From positions 1-16,541 of the forward strand of contig CAZGWK010000064.1 of the NCBI GenBank assembly GCA_964529285.1: a stretch of 16,541 bases of DNA, read 5' to 3'. The translations under genes were made by a program, and so were the position numbers. This document shows positions 7,186 to 14,299 of this stretch, one piece after another (the first letter of the stretch is position 1; every line of letters starts with the position of its first letter). Source of the DNA: SURF-21 sp964529285. GTDB taxonomy: Bacteria > Actinomycetota > Geothermincolia > Geothermincolales > RBG-13-55-18. Under the pieces are notes generated by a model that did not search any database, was not told the DNA's origin, and was given only the letters and a program-made list of their open reading frames with translations.

Positions 7186-7218
7186 TCGGAATCCTCCTTT
7201 TCCTGTTATCTGTTGTCC

Positions 7219-7235
7219 GGGATTTCGAAAATCCC
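7219..7235. repeat. Inverted repeat at the ferredoxin transcription start
   Basis: GGGATTT and its exact complement AAATCCC are separated by three bases. The predicted ferredoxin transcription start (near 7235) falls at the edge of this dyad, so it would form a stem-loop at the very 5' end of the message, or serve as an operator over the +1 region. No T-run follows in either direction. Confidence 0.45.
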
Positions 7236-7241
7236 CAATAA

Positions 7242-7270
7242 TCTATAACACAGAGAGAAAATCAAGGCAA
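7242..7270 (-). promoter_or_regulatory. Ferredoxin promoter
   Basis: The minus strand shows TTGCCT at 7270-7265, a 17-base spacer, and TATAGA at 7247-7242, preceded by the extended -10 signature TG-T. The region is markedly AT-rich between two GC-rich genes. The expected transcription start is near 7235, about 50 bases upstream of the ferredoxin ATG. Confidence 0.62.
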
Positions 7271-7280
7271 TATCGGGGCA

Positions 7281-8528
7281 CTACCCGCTGCTTACTTCCT
7301 GGAGCAGCTTCTTTGCATCGAAGCCGGGCTCGAACAAGCGCTCGCGATATGGGGACAAGTCCGCCTGCATCTTGATGAGAGACTCGATGGCCTGCGCCTC
7401 CGCGATGTCCCCGATCAGCGTCCCTCCCACGAGCACTCCGCCGCGCAAGACGAGCTTGCGGTACTTGCCGTCTTTTGGATAATCGCCGGTGAGGGTCTCG
7501 TATCCCCCTTGTTCGGGCGGCATATGCAGCCCCAGGGATGCAACGGGCAGACCGTAGATGACGATGACGTTGAAGGGGACCACCCCCTCAAGAGCGGCCT
7601 CACCCCCGGTCATGTTTATGCCCGCCGTTTCACCCTGGCGCTGGGTATTGAGCCAGGAGGTTACCAGGCGGTGCTCTCCGCTGGCCACGTCGAGGGCTTG
7701 TGCGATATCCCCGGCGGCGTAGACGTCGGGCTTACGGGTTCTCAGGCGTTCATCTACGATGATGCCGCGGTCTGTCTCGATCCCGCTGCCCTCCAGGAAC
7801 TCGAGGTTCGGCACTACCCCGATGCAGATACCCACGATGTCGGCATCGCATTGCTTGCCTGCGGTGGTCCTCACTGCTGCCACCCGTCCTGCCTCCCCGG
7901 TGATCTCGTCTAAGCCCTCCTCTTTATTCAGCATGATCCCTTTATCCTCCAGGACCTTCTCCACCAGCGCTGAACCGGCGGCATCGAGCATCTGGGGCCA
8001 GAAGCGGTCCTCCCTGATGAGATAATGCGTTTTAAGCCCGAGTTCGTTGAAGGCGCGGGCCATCTCCACACCCAGCAGTCCTCCCCCCAGGGATACCGCG
8101 TTTTTAGCCTTCCTGGCCCTCGCGATGATGTCCTCCGCCTGGTCGAGGGTACGCAGGTAGACTATCCCGTCGAGCCTGCTTCCCTCCTGTTCGAGTTCAC
8201 GAGGCCGTGCTCCAGCGGCGATGAGGAGGCGGTCGTAGGAAAGGGTTCCGCCTTTTTCGAGCACGGCCTCGTGCTCGTCCGCATTAACCCGGGTTACGCT
8301 GTCCTCCCGTATGAGCTCGATGCCGTTGTGCGCATAAAAATCCTCGTGCACCACGAATACCGTATTGCGCTCTTTCCAGCCGCTGATGTAATCGGGGAGC
8401 CTCATGCGGTAATAACAGGGATAACGTTCCCTGTCCACCATGGTGATCGAGCCGTCCGGGTCCCTCTTGCGGATGGTCTGTGCAGCGCGGAGCCCCGCCC
8501 CGCCGTTGCCGATGATCACATAATGCAT
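7281..8528 (-). CDS. FAD/NAD(P)-dependent oxidoreductase (nitrite reductase/rubredoxin reductase-like flavoprotein)
   Basis: A 415-residue pyridine nucleotide-disulfide oxidoreductase. The FAD-binding motif GNGGAGLRAA is at residues 7-16, the NAD(P)-binding motif GGGLLGVEMA at 148-157, and the second FAD motif DVYAAGDIA near 275. The overall plan resembles the N-terminal flavin part of NirB and rubredoxin/ferredoxin reductases. The CxxxxC redox pair of disulfide reductases is absent from the first Rossmann fold, so electrons probably go straight to a small carrier; the ferredoxin encoded next is a candidate. The ATG at 8528 is preceded by GGAG at eight bases; a longer open frame to 8582 has no such site. 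The 86-base gap after gatD contains a TAGAAT that might be a -10 box, without a good -35. No long C-terminal Fe-S domain is fused. Confidence 0.9.
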   Translation of the reverse strand: MHYVIIGNGGAGLRAAQTIRKRDPDGSITMVDRERYPCYYRMRLPDYISGWKERNTVFVVHEDFYAHNGIELIREDSVTRVNADEHEAVLEKGGTLSYDRLLIAAGARPRELEQEGSRLDGIVYLRTLDQAEDIIARARKAKNAVSLGGGLLGVEMARAFNELGLKTHYLIREDRFWPQMLDAAGSALVEKVLEDKGIMLNKEEGLDEITGEAGRVAAVRTTAGKQCDADIVGICIGVVPNLEFLEGSGIETDRGIIVDERLRTRKPDVYAAGDIAQALDVASGEHRLVTSWLNTQRQGETAGINMTGGEAALEGVVPFNVIVIYGLPVASLGLHMPPEQGGYETLTGDYPKDGKYRKLVLRGGVLVGGTLIGDIAEAQAIESLIKMQADLSPYRERLFEPGFDAKKLLQEVSSG

Positions 8529-8614
8529 CAAGACTGCTCCTCTCGCACAGGCATTCGCCGTTATTCTACCCGATGACCCCATCTTGCCTCGAACGTCTGA
8601 CTATAGAACCCGAC

Positions 8615-9385
8615 CTAAGGCCTTCTCATTCTCCCGCGCCGCTTCTCCTTCATGATGAGCTTGCAGGCGGCGCGGTGAGCCGCTTCCTCCATGGCGTCGT
8701 CAAGGGGGGGCAACCCTTCCAGGTCATGGCGCCGGCGCAGACCTCGGAGTATGAACCAGTCCGCGAGGAGGGGGTTCTTGGGCAGAAGGGAACCGTGCAG
8801 GTAGGTACCTACGGCGTTGCGGTATACGCACCCCTCCAGGCCGTCCTCGCCGTTATTGCCATATCCTTTGATGACCCGGCCCAGCGGCCTGCAGCCCTGG
8901 CCGGGCCGGGTGCGCCCGGAATGGTTCTCGAAACCCACCAGCACTCCACCTGCGCCCTCGAGTTCGCTGGCCACGGCTGCGTTGCCGATAAAACGCGTCT
9001 CACCCCCGACCGTCCTCACATCGAATATGGCTATGCCGGGAAGGTCATCGCCGGTATAGGTAAGGAAATGCTTCCCCAGCAGTTGATAGCCGCCGCATAT
9101 AGAGAGCAGGGCCGCGCCCCCCTCGATCGCCTCGCGCAAGGCCTCGCCTTTCTCCCTGCTCAGGTCGTCGCATACCAGGATCTGCTCGCGGTCCTGGCCC
9201 CCGCCGATGAAATAGAAATCATGTTCGCCGGGGTCAAGCGCGTCCCTGAGACTAAGCGGTGTAACCTTCACGCGGAAACCACGCCAGCGGCAGCGCTGCA
9301 GCATGGTGATTATATTACCGCGGTCTCCGTATATATTCATGAGCTCCGGGTAGAGGTGGCAGATGCGCAGTTCCGGAGAAGACAC
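8615..9385 (-). CDS. gatD: Lipid II isoglutaminyl synthase, glutamine amidotransferase subunit
   Basis: A 256-residue class I (CobB/CobQ-like) glutaminase. It releases ammonia from glutamine for MurT, which amidates the alpha-carboxyl of D-glutamate in lipid II on the cytoplasmic face of the membrane. The nucleophile is C97 in SICGGYQLLG and the catalytic histidine is H197 in GTYLHGSLLPKNP; FIGGGQDREQ near 59-68 and ENHSGRT are also typical of GatD. The GTG start at 9385 lies three bases after the murT stop, and its ribosome site GGAGGAGGG lies inside the end of murT, so the two are translationally coupled. Length matches the family (about 240-260). Confidence 0.95.
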   Translation of the reverse strand: MSSPELRICHLYPELMNIYGDRGNIITMLQRCRWRGFRVKVTPLSLRDALDPGEHDFYFIGGGQDREQILVCDDLSREKGEALREAIEGGAALLSICGGYQLLGKHFLTYTGDDLPGIAIFDVRTVGGETRFIGNAAVASELEGAGGVLVGFENHSGRTRPGQGCRPLGRVIKGYGNNGEDGLEGCVYRNAVGTYLHGSLLPKNPLLADWFILRGLRRRHDLEGLPPLDDAMEEAAHRAACKLIMKEKRRGRMRRP

Positions 9386-9388
9386 CGC

Positions 9389-10795
9389 CTAGCCCTCCTC
9401 CCACAGTCCTGGCGCGGCGCCCATGCGGGTAAGCAGGCGGCGCAGGTCGAGGGTGGCGGTGTAGGTAGTAAGGGCGTAAACCGTCTCTCCCTCCCTCACC
9501 CCGGCAAGGGCGGCTCGCAGCGCCTCCCGCATGTCCGTTTCAACCCGGATGGCTCCGGTATCCAGGCCGGCATATTTGCAACGCAGTGCGATGTCCCGGG
9601 CGCGCGTACCGGTTGCGACCAGGTAGCGTGCCAGCGGCGCCAGGTCCTCGAAATCTACGTCCCATATCCAGGATACGTCCCGGCCGTCTGCGATGCGGTC
9701 GTTGAGGGCCGCCAGTATCGCGAGATCTTCTCCCTCTTCCTGCAGGGTGCGGATGACCTCGTTGAAGCCCGTGGGGTTCTTGGAGAGGATGAGAAAGAGC
9801 GTGCGTCCGGCAATCGGGATGCGCTCCCCCCGGCCGAAGGCGGTGCTGTACCCCTCAACGCCCCTTTCAACGGCCTCCCTGCCCAGGCCGAGCAGTTGGG
9901 CCCCTCCCACGGCGGCGAGGAGGTTGTGGACATTGTACAGGCCGGGCAGGCCCAGGAAGATATCGCTCTCCCACAGGGGGGTCGTCAGGCTTACCCGCGA
10001 ACCCGCCGTGCCGGAGAGTTCGATATGCTCCGCGGCGAAATCCACGGCAGGCCGGGACGCGCCACAGACCGGACAGGAGTATTTTCCCATATGACCGAAG
10101 TAGTTCGCCTCGAATTCAAGGGGAGCGCCGCACTGGCGGCAGTGCTTGGAATCGGCTGCATGGCGCAGGCCTGATTCGGCGATCCCCGTGTATTCGATGC
10201 CGAAATAGTAGATGCGGCCCGGGCATTCCCCTCCCAGGGAGGCGACCAGTGGATCGTCGGCGTTCAGCAGGACCGCTGCCTCCTCGCTCAAGTCGCCGAG
10301 GGCTGCGTCCATTTTGCGGGACAGCGATTCGAGCTCACCATAACGGTCCAACTGGTCTCTATAGAGGTTGGTGATGATGACCAGGTGAGGGCGCAGGCGC
10401 CTGACCGCGGTGGGAAGGGTGGCCTCGTCCACCTCGAAGAGTCCTATATCCCCGCGGGGTCTGCCCCTTGCGTCGGAGGCCTGGGCAAGCGCCGCGGTAA
10501 TGCCGGTCATCAGGTTTGCCCCCACGCGGTTGTGCACCGGGCGCATCCCTCCTGCGCGCATCATGCCCGCAAGCAGGTTGGAGGTGGTCGTCTTGCCGTT
10601 TGTGCCGCTCACCAGCACGCATCCTCCGTCGAGGTAAGCTACCATCTCCTCCGCGGCCTCGGGGTGGATGCGCAGTATTACCTTGCCTGGAAAGTTCGAG
10701 CCGGCCCCCGCACCAAGCCTGCGCGAAAGATGGGTAACCGCCTTTCCCGCGGTGACCGAAGCCGACAGCCTCGCTTTCTTCCCTCTGTCCGTCAT
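9389..10795 (-). CDS. murT: Lipid II isoglutaminyl synthase, Mur ligase-like subunit
   Basis: A 468-residue Mur-ligase-family ATPase that activates the D-Glu of lipid II and accepts ammonia from GatD. The P-loop GTNGKTTT is at residues 64-71. EVDEATLP near 121-128 and ITNLYRDQLDRYGE near 141-154 are central-domain signatures. The MurT zinc ribbon is visible as C219-x2-C222 and C241-x2-C244. The C-terminal DUF1727 domain contains SKNPTGFNEV. The ATG at 10795 gives the expected length; the longer frame to 10969 has no similarity. No Shine-Dalgarno sequence precedes the ATG, and a TACAAT box ends seven bases upstream, which suggests a leaderless message. gatD follows directly. Confidence 0.95.
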   Translation of the reverse strand: MTDRGKKARLSASVTAGKAVTHLSRRLGAGAGSNFPGKVILRIHPEAAEEMVAYLDGGCVLVSGTNGKTTTSNLLAGMMRAGGMRPVHNRVGANLMTGITAALAQASDARGRPRGDIGLFEVDEATLPTAVRRLRPHLVIITNLYRDQLDRYGELESLSRKMDAALGDLSEEAAVLLNADDPLVASLGGECPGRIYYFGIEYTGIAESGLRHAADSKHCRQCGAPLEFEANYFGHMGKYSCPVCGASRPAVDFAAEHIELSGTAGSRVSLTTPLWESDIFLGLPGLYNVHNLLAAVGGAQLLGLGREAVERGVEGYSTAFGRGERIPIAGRTLFLILSKNPTGFNEVIRTLQEEGEDLAILAALNDRIADGRDVSWIWDVDFEDLAPLARYLVATGTRARDIALRCKYAGLDTGAIRVETDMREALRAALAGVREGETVYALTTYTATLDLRRLLTRMGAAPGLWEEG

Positions 10796-10801
10796 AGGTC
10801 T

Positions 10802-10807
10802 ATTGTA
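10802..10807 (-). promoter_or_regulatory. -10 box of murT, probably leaderless
   Basis: The minus strand reads TACAAT, five of six consensus bases, with six bases between it and the murT ATG. The usual start point would therefore fall at or beside the A of the ATG. There is no purine-rich ribosome site in between. The -35 position is occupied by a dyad (10814-10834) rather than by a recognisable hexamer. Confidence 0.45.
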
Positions 10808-10813
10808 TATGCA

Positions 10814-10834
10814 GGGGTGCATGTCCTGTACCCC
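10814..10834. promoter_or_regulatory. Dyad next to the murT promoter, possible operator
   Basis: GGGGTGCA and TGTACCCC are inverted repeats with seven of eight bases matching, separated by five bases. The dyad starts seven bases upstream of the murT -10 box and covers its -35 position, the usual place for an activator or repressor site. It lies in the divergent region between murT and the COG2426 gene. Confidence 0.4.
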
Positions 10835-10909
10835 GAAGTTGACTGCTGCGAGGCGTCGAGGGAGAAGGCGGTCAGCGCCGCTTTCGGGGCGCCGGCAATA
10901 CGGGACGTG

Positions 10910-10938
10910 TTGAAACGCAAGTTGGCATTGTGGATAAT
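10910..10938 (+). promoter_or_regulatory. Sigma-70-type promoter of the COG2426 gene
   Basis: TTGAAA (10910-10915), a spacer of exactly 17 bases, and GATAAT (10933-10938) form the best-matching promoter in the window. Transcription should begin near 10945. An in-frame ATG at 10937 lies inside the -10 box and so cannot be the start codon of this transcript. Confidence 0.7.
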
Positions 10939-11005
10939 GTTTAGGACCCAGGACCTGTGCGAGCAACATAATGCCGGTCCGACACCGATCATCTCTGGAG
11001 AGGAA

Positions 11006-11668
11006 TTGAACAGGTTCAGCAACCGTATATATGGCCTGATGATCAAGTCTTCACCTTGTGCCAGCCTGGCCGACCGCTTCCGTGAAGCCCTGGAGGGTAT
11101 CCCCCCTTTCCTGGTGGTGATGATCATCTCCATGCTGCCTATCTTCGAGCTCAGGGGCGGTATACCGGCCGGAGCCGCCCTGGGCATGCCGGTATGGCAG
11201 GCGGCCGTCTTCGCTGTGATAGGGAATATGATCCCCATACCCTTCATCCTCCTGTTTCTGGGCCCCGCATCGCGCTGGTTGAGTGAACATTCCAGGCTCA
11301 TGCGGCGTTTCTTCGACTGGCTGTTCGCCCGCACCCGCCGCAGGCAGACAAAGTCTTTCGAGCGGTGGAAGGAATTCGCGCTGGTTATCTTCGTTGCCAT
11401 ACCCCTGCCCATCACGGGTGCCTGGACGGGATCGGTCGCGGCCTTTCTTTTCGGTATCCCGTTCCGCGTTGCCCTGCCGCTCATCTTCTTCGGCGTCGTC
11501 ATAGCAGCCGTCGTGGTGTCTCTGGCGACCTCTTTCTCCTTCCTCCTGGGCTGGCAGGGCTCGTTGATCTTCTTCGCCCTGCTCGCTGGCGTACTCGCCT
11601 ACATCTATGTGAGGGCCAGGAGGGAGCCTGTCGAGGAACTGCCCGTGGATGACCGCCCCGAGTGCTGA
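11006..11668 (+). CDS. COG2426 small multidrug export-like membrane protein
   Basis: An integral membrane protein of the Sm_multidrug_ex family (PF06695, COG2426), about 220 residues. Hydrophobic segments lie at about residues 34-50, 60-85, 122-142, 145-165 and 172-200. Two polar-hydrophobic motifs typical of the family, FELRGGIPAGAALG and PLPITGAWTGS, recall the re-entrant loops of related DedA-like proteins. A basic loop (ARTRRRQTKSFERWK) separates the two halves, and the tail is acidic. Despite the family name, transport of drugs is not proven; the substrate is unknown. The start is uncertain: TTG at 11006 is chosen because GGAG lies five bases upstream and it is downstream of the predicted transcription start; ATG at 11039 is the alternative. 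Confidence 0.83.
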   Translation: MNRFSNRIYGLMIKSSPCASLADRFREALEGIPPFLVVMIISMLPIFELRGGIPAGAALGMPVWQAAVFAVIGNMIPIPFILLFLGPASRWLSEHSRLMRRFFDWLFARTRRRQTKSFERWKEFALVIFVAIPLPITGAWTGSVAAFLFGIPFRVALPLIFFGVVIAAVVVSLATSFSFLLGWQGSLIFFALLAGVLAYIYVRARREPVEELPVDDRPEC

Positions 11669-11734
11669 AAACCAGGTGGATGGGTACGGGAGGAAAATGA
11701 ATATCCACCAGAAAAACCAGGATCGCACGGAAAA

Positions 11735-11743
11735 TGCTAGAAT
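11735..11743 (+). promoter_or_regulatory. Extended -10 promoter upstream of the DUF2284 pair
   Basis: TG-C-TAGAAT matches an extended -10 element (TGnTATAAT) with one mismatch in the hexamer. The -35 hexamer is poor, as is common with extended -10 promoters. The predicted start near 11750 gives a leader of about 105 bases before the first DUF2284 gene; I see no known riboswitch in it. Confidence 0.45.
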
Positions 11744-11856
11744 AATCACCGAGGTGCGCTCATATCGTGTCCGGCTGTCCGGCGTTAAGGTCCTTGCCGC
11801 ATGCACCGCGAGCATTGGCCTTTGATCGCGCCAGGCATGTATGCGGGGAGTTGTTA

Positions 11857-12444
11857 ATGGCGATCGAACCTGTAAAGCCGAGTCAAGATCGTGATGATCC
11901 CTCTCACCTGGAGGGCATGCTGGGTTCTCTGCGGGAGCTGTGCATCGAAGCGGGCGCACACGCGTGCGCGGTTATCGAGTGCGAAGACCTTTCGTTCGTT
12001 GAGCGCTCGGACGCACAGCAGTACGTACCGGACGAGGAGAGATCGATCTTCTGGCCGGTCCCCCGCTTCCCCATTGACTCGTTTGAGGATGCGGTGAGGC
12101 TGTACGGGAAGGCGCTCGTATTCGGCCTCAAGGTTGGGGACGAAGGAGCACGGATTGAAGTAATGAGAAAGATCTACGATATCGCGAACAAGGTGGAATC
12201 CGCATGTTTTTACGGGGGCTACTATCTTGCCATAGCCCTGGCGGCCGGCAATTGCAAAGAGGTCTTCTGCGGCGGGGAGAGGAAGTGCCAGGCACTGACG
12301 GTGGGAAAAGCATGTCAATACCCAATGAGATCCCGGCCTTCCATAGAGGCCTGCGGATTGGACCTCGAGGTCATCGCCGCGAAAGCCGGCTGGGATGACC
12401 TGGATGAGAACGCTTTTCTTATGGGCATGGTTTTCGTCGCCTGA
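11857..12444 (+). CDS. DUF2284 metal-binding protein, copy A (N-terminal cysteine cluster lost)
   Basis: A 195-residue protein of the DUF2284 family (PF10050, predicted metal binding). The C-terminal cluster is intact: C133, C138, C144 and C153, with spacing x4-x5-x8 identical to copy B, and the following RPSIEACGLD matches RPSMEASGMD there. The N-terminal cysteine cluster that precedes the family's CPPY motif is absent: the aligned segment reads SDAQQYVPDEERSIFWPVP. The helix pair between the clusters is shortened. GGGGAG six bases before the ATG supports the start; a longer frame from 11767 has no ribosome site. It lies 47 bases upstream of copy B on the same strand. DUF2284 proteins are common in anaerobes with corrinoid and radical-SAM enzymes, but no activity is established. 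Confidence 0.85.
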   Translation: MAIEPVKPSQDRDDPSHLEGMLGSLRELCIEAGAHACAVIECEDLSFVERSDAQQYVPDEERSIFWPVPRFPIDSFEDAVRLYGKALVFGLKVGDEGARIEVMRKIYDIANKVESACFYGGYYLAIALAAGNCKEVFCGGERKCQALTVGKACQYPMRSRPSIEACGLDLEVIAAKAGWDDLDENAFLMGMVFVA

Positions 12445-12491
12445 CGGCTGCGGTATCGCGGCTGTGGAAGGGAAGAGAGAAGAGGCTGTAT

Positions 12492-13163
12492 ATGGAGAAC
12501 ACGGCTGAACGGGATACAGCGTGCAGCGATGCCACGCTGCGTGAGTTATGCGACCTGGCCACGAGTCGCGGCGCGGAGGAGGCAGTGGTAATCCCGGCCA
12601 GTGAGGTCATTGTGGATCCCAGGGTGCGATTCAAGTGCATGATCGCACCCTGCTACGAATCCGGGATATGCGCCAACTGCCCTCCCTATGGATATTCGAT
12701 AGAGGAAGTCAGGTCCATGGTCTCCGCATACCAAAAGGCGGTTTTCTTCCGCATCGCGGCGAAAGAGAGCGAGGTGGCCTCGCCGAGCGTGGCCTGGGGG
12801 CTCGAAAAGGCCATCCTCGACGATGAAGGGGCTTGCGTCATGGTGGGCGCCTATTACATGCTCTGTTACCAGATCGTGGCGCTTATCGAGCGGCGTGCGC
12901 GGCAGTCGGGCCATAAGCCGGTGGGCTTTACCGCCGGCGACTGCAAAGAGGTGCTGTGTTTCTTCCATAATGCATGCAGGGCTATCAAGAACAAGAGCAA
13001 GTGCAGGCACCCCGACCTGTCCAGGCCCTCCATGGAAGCATCAGGGATGGACGTTTACGCCATGGCGGCGAACGTCGGATGGGATATATACCCCATCGGG
13101 GGCAACTGCCGTCCCGGCGACGTGCCCAGGGGATCTATCTGCGGTGTCGTGCTCGTCTGTTGA
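12492..13163 (+). CDS. DUF2284 metal-binding protein, copy B (complete)
   Basis: A 223-residue DUF2284 protein with both cysteine clusters: C49, C54, C60 and C63 running into CPPYGYS, and C151, C156, C162 and C171. The eight cysteines would suit one or two Fe-S clusters or structural metals. It shares LREL, GNCKEV/GDCKEV and RPS-MEA-SGMD type segments with copy A, so the pair is a tandem duplication that has diverged. The tail adds C206, C217 and C223. GAGG six bases before the ATG supports the start. Function is unknown; soluble and cytoplasmic judging by the absence of a signal or membrane segment. Confidence 0.92.
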   Translation: MENTAERDTACSDATLRELCDLATSRGAEEAVVIPASEVIVDPRVRFKCMIAPCYESGICANCPPYGYSIEEVRSMVSAYQKAVFFRIAAKESEVASPSVAWGLEKAILDDEGACVMVGAYYMLCYQIVALIERRARQSGHKPVGFTAGDCKEVLCFFHNACRAIKNKSKCRHPDLSRPSMEASGMDVYAMAANVGWDIYPIGGNCRPGDVPRGSICGVVLVC

Positions 13164-13193
13164 AGTGCGCGCTGAAGCGGCGAAAGGTAGGCA

Positions 13194-13385
13194 ATGGGAA
13201 GTATGAAGAAGCTCTCGGCAAAGGCCAGGGCCGCCAGGGAGAGGAACTTCACCTACAGGCAGCTACTGGCGATGTGGAGGGGCAGAGGCATTTACCTGCA
13301 GATAATCAGGAATTTTAAGGAGCTCGAGGGTTCCTGGTACGGGGGCATCAGGAAATTCGCGGACGTGTTCACGGGCGGAGGATAG
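13194..13385 (+). CDS. Small basic hypothetical protein (63 residues)
   Basis: An open frame of 63 codons starting 30 bases after DUF2284 copy B, with AAAGG six bases before the ATG. The protein is rich in lysine and arginine (MKKLSAKARAARERNF), has an aromatic centre (YRQLLAMWRGRGIYLQIIRNF) and ends in a GGG tail. A second ATG three codons in is an alternative start. I do not recognise a family. The absence of an overlapping larger gene and its good position in the operon favour it being real. The following 119 bases (13386-13504) contain only the HAD promoter. Confidence 0.5.
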   Translation: MGSMKKLSAKARAARERNFTYRQLLAMWRGRGIYLQIIRNFKELEGSWYGGIRKFADVFTGGG

Positions 13386-13474
13386 CCGCACGCGGACATG
13401 GGCGAGGTTCCTCGATCCGGGATTCTGGGCGCTAACCATTATGCGTAAGCCCACGCACCGCCGTCTCCGCGCTC

Positions 13475-13483
13475 TGATACAAT
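13475..13483 (+). promoter_or_regulatory. Extended -10 promoter of the HAD gene
   Basis: TG-A-TACAAT matches an extended -10 element with one hexamer mismatch. Transcription would start near 13490, immediately ahead of the AGGAGG ribosome site at 13491-13496, giving a leader of only about 15 bases. The -35 hexamer is poor. Confidence 0.5.
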
Positions 13484-13504
13484 TCACCCCAGGAGGTGAA
13501 GGTA

Positions 13505-14224
13505 TTGGAGAACGGTATCAGGGCGGTTTTTTTCGACGCCGGCAATACCCTGCTCCTGCCGCATCCCTCGGTGGAGGAGGTATGCGTCGAGGTGCTGGCG
13601 GGTCACGGCTACCATCCATCCACGGCCGATCTGCAGCGTGGAATCGACCGTGCGGAGCGCTATTACGAAAAGAGATACTGGTCAGACGATACCTTCTGGG
13701 CTTCCGAGACGGAGGCGGCGGCCATGTGGAGCGAGATGTATGCCCTGGTAATGCAGGAAGTGGGCGTGGATGCTTTCCCGGCCATCGGCCGCCAGCTCTA
13801 TGAAGAGTTCGGCAGGGGAGACCGCTGGGCACTTTTTCCGGACGTCCTTCCCACCATGCGCGAACTGCACGCCATGGGGATGCGCATGGGCATCGTCTCC
13901 AACTGGGACGCGCGGCTGCCCGGCCTCTGCCATCACCTGGGACTCAGCCGGTATCTTGACTTCGTGATAAGCTCCGCCAACCTGGGGCGTATAAAGCCCG
14001 AGGCATCCATCTTCCACAGTGCCCTGGGCCGTGTGGATGTCGCTGCGAATGAAGCGGTGCACGTGGGTGACCATTACTACGCCGACGTCCTGGGCGCAAG
14101 GGCCGCGGGGGTCTACCCTGTTCTCCTGGACCGCTGGGAGTGCTCCCCGAACCCGGACTGCACGGTTATCACCACGCTCACGGACCTCCCCGAGCTGTTA
14201 CTCTCCTGCTCCATCCTTCCTTGA
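13505..14224 (+). CDS. HAD-superfamily hydrolase, subfamily IA
   Basis: A 239-residue HAD-family protein with a helical cap domain at about residues 18-105. The motifs in order are FFDAGNTL with nucleophile D11, IVSNWD with S132, GRIKPEASIF with K164, and HVGDHYYADVLGARAAG with D189 and D194. The residue two after the nucleophile, normally the acid/base aspartate of phosphatases, is glycine (G13), as in some HDHD3-like proteins and in non-phosphatase HADs. The substrate is unknown. TTG at 13505 is preferred because AGGAGG lies eight bases upstream; an in-frame GTG at 13496 overlaps that ribosome site. It converges on the DUF3048 gene. Confidence 0.88.
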   Translation: MENGIRAVFFDAGNTLLLPHPSVEEVCVEVLAGHGYHPSTADLQRGIDRAERYYEKRYWSDDTFWASETEAAAMWSEMYALVMQEVGVDAFPAIGRQLYEEFGRGDRWALFPDVLPTMRELHAMGMRMGIVSNWDARLPGLCHHLGLSRYLDFVISSANLGRIKPEASIFHSALGRVDVAANEAVHVGDHYYADVLGARAAGVYPVLLDRWECSPNPDCTVITTLTDLPELLLSCSILP

Positions 14225-14235
14225 TGGGGCGTTTC

Positions 14236-14299
14236 AAAGACGGGGCTGACCCCCTGAACGGGACAAAAATGTCCCATGTCCGGGCTTGACCCCATCTTT
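14236..14299. repeat. Nested palindrome between convergent genes (REP-like or bidirectional terminator)
   Basis: The outer arms AAAGACGGGG (14236-14245) and CCCCATCTTT (14290-14299) are inverted repeats with one mismatch. At the centre GGGACA and TGTCCC form a perfect 6-bp hairpin around AAAA (14260-14275). Between them two near-identical direct motifs occur, GGGGCTGACCCC and GGGCTTGACCCC, each a short hairpin itself. The right arm overlaps the TAA stop of the DUF3048 gene by two bases. The structure fits a repetitive extragenic palindrome, and could also end transcription of both neighbours. Confidence 0.65.

Noticed and set aside
8573..10174. A 533-codon plus-strand open frame antisense to gatD and murT
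   Set aside because: It lies opposite two well-identified genes, has low-complexity composition, no family motifs and no ribosome site; GC-rich coding DNA commonly gives such long antisense frames.
10937..10939. ATG start for the COG2426 gene, adding 23 N-terminal residues
   Set aside because: The codon overlaps the -10 box of the best promoter in the window, so it would not be in the message.
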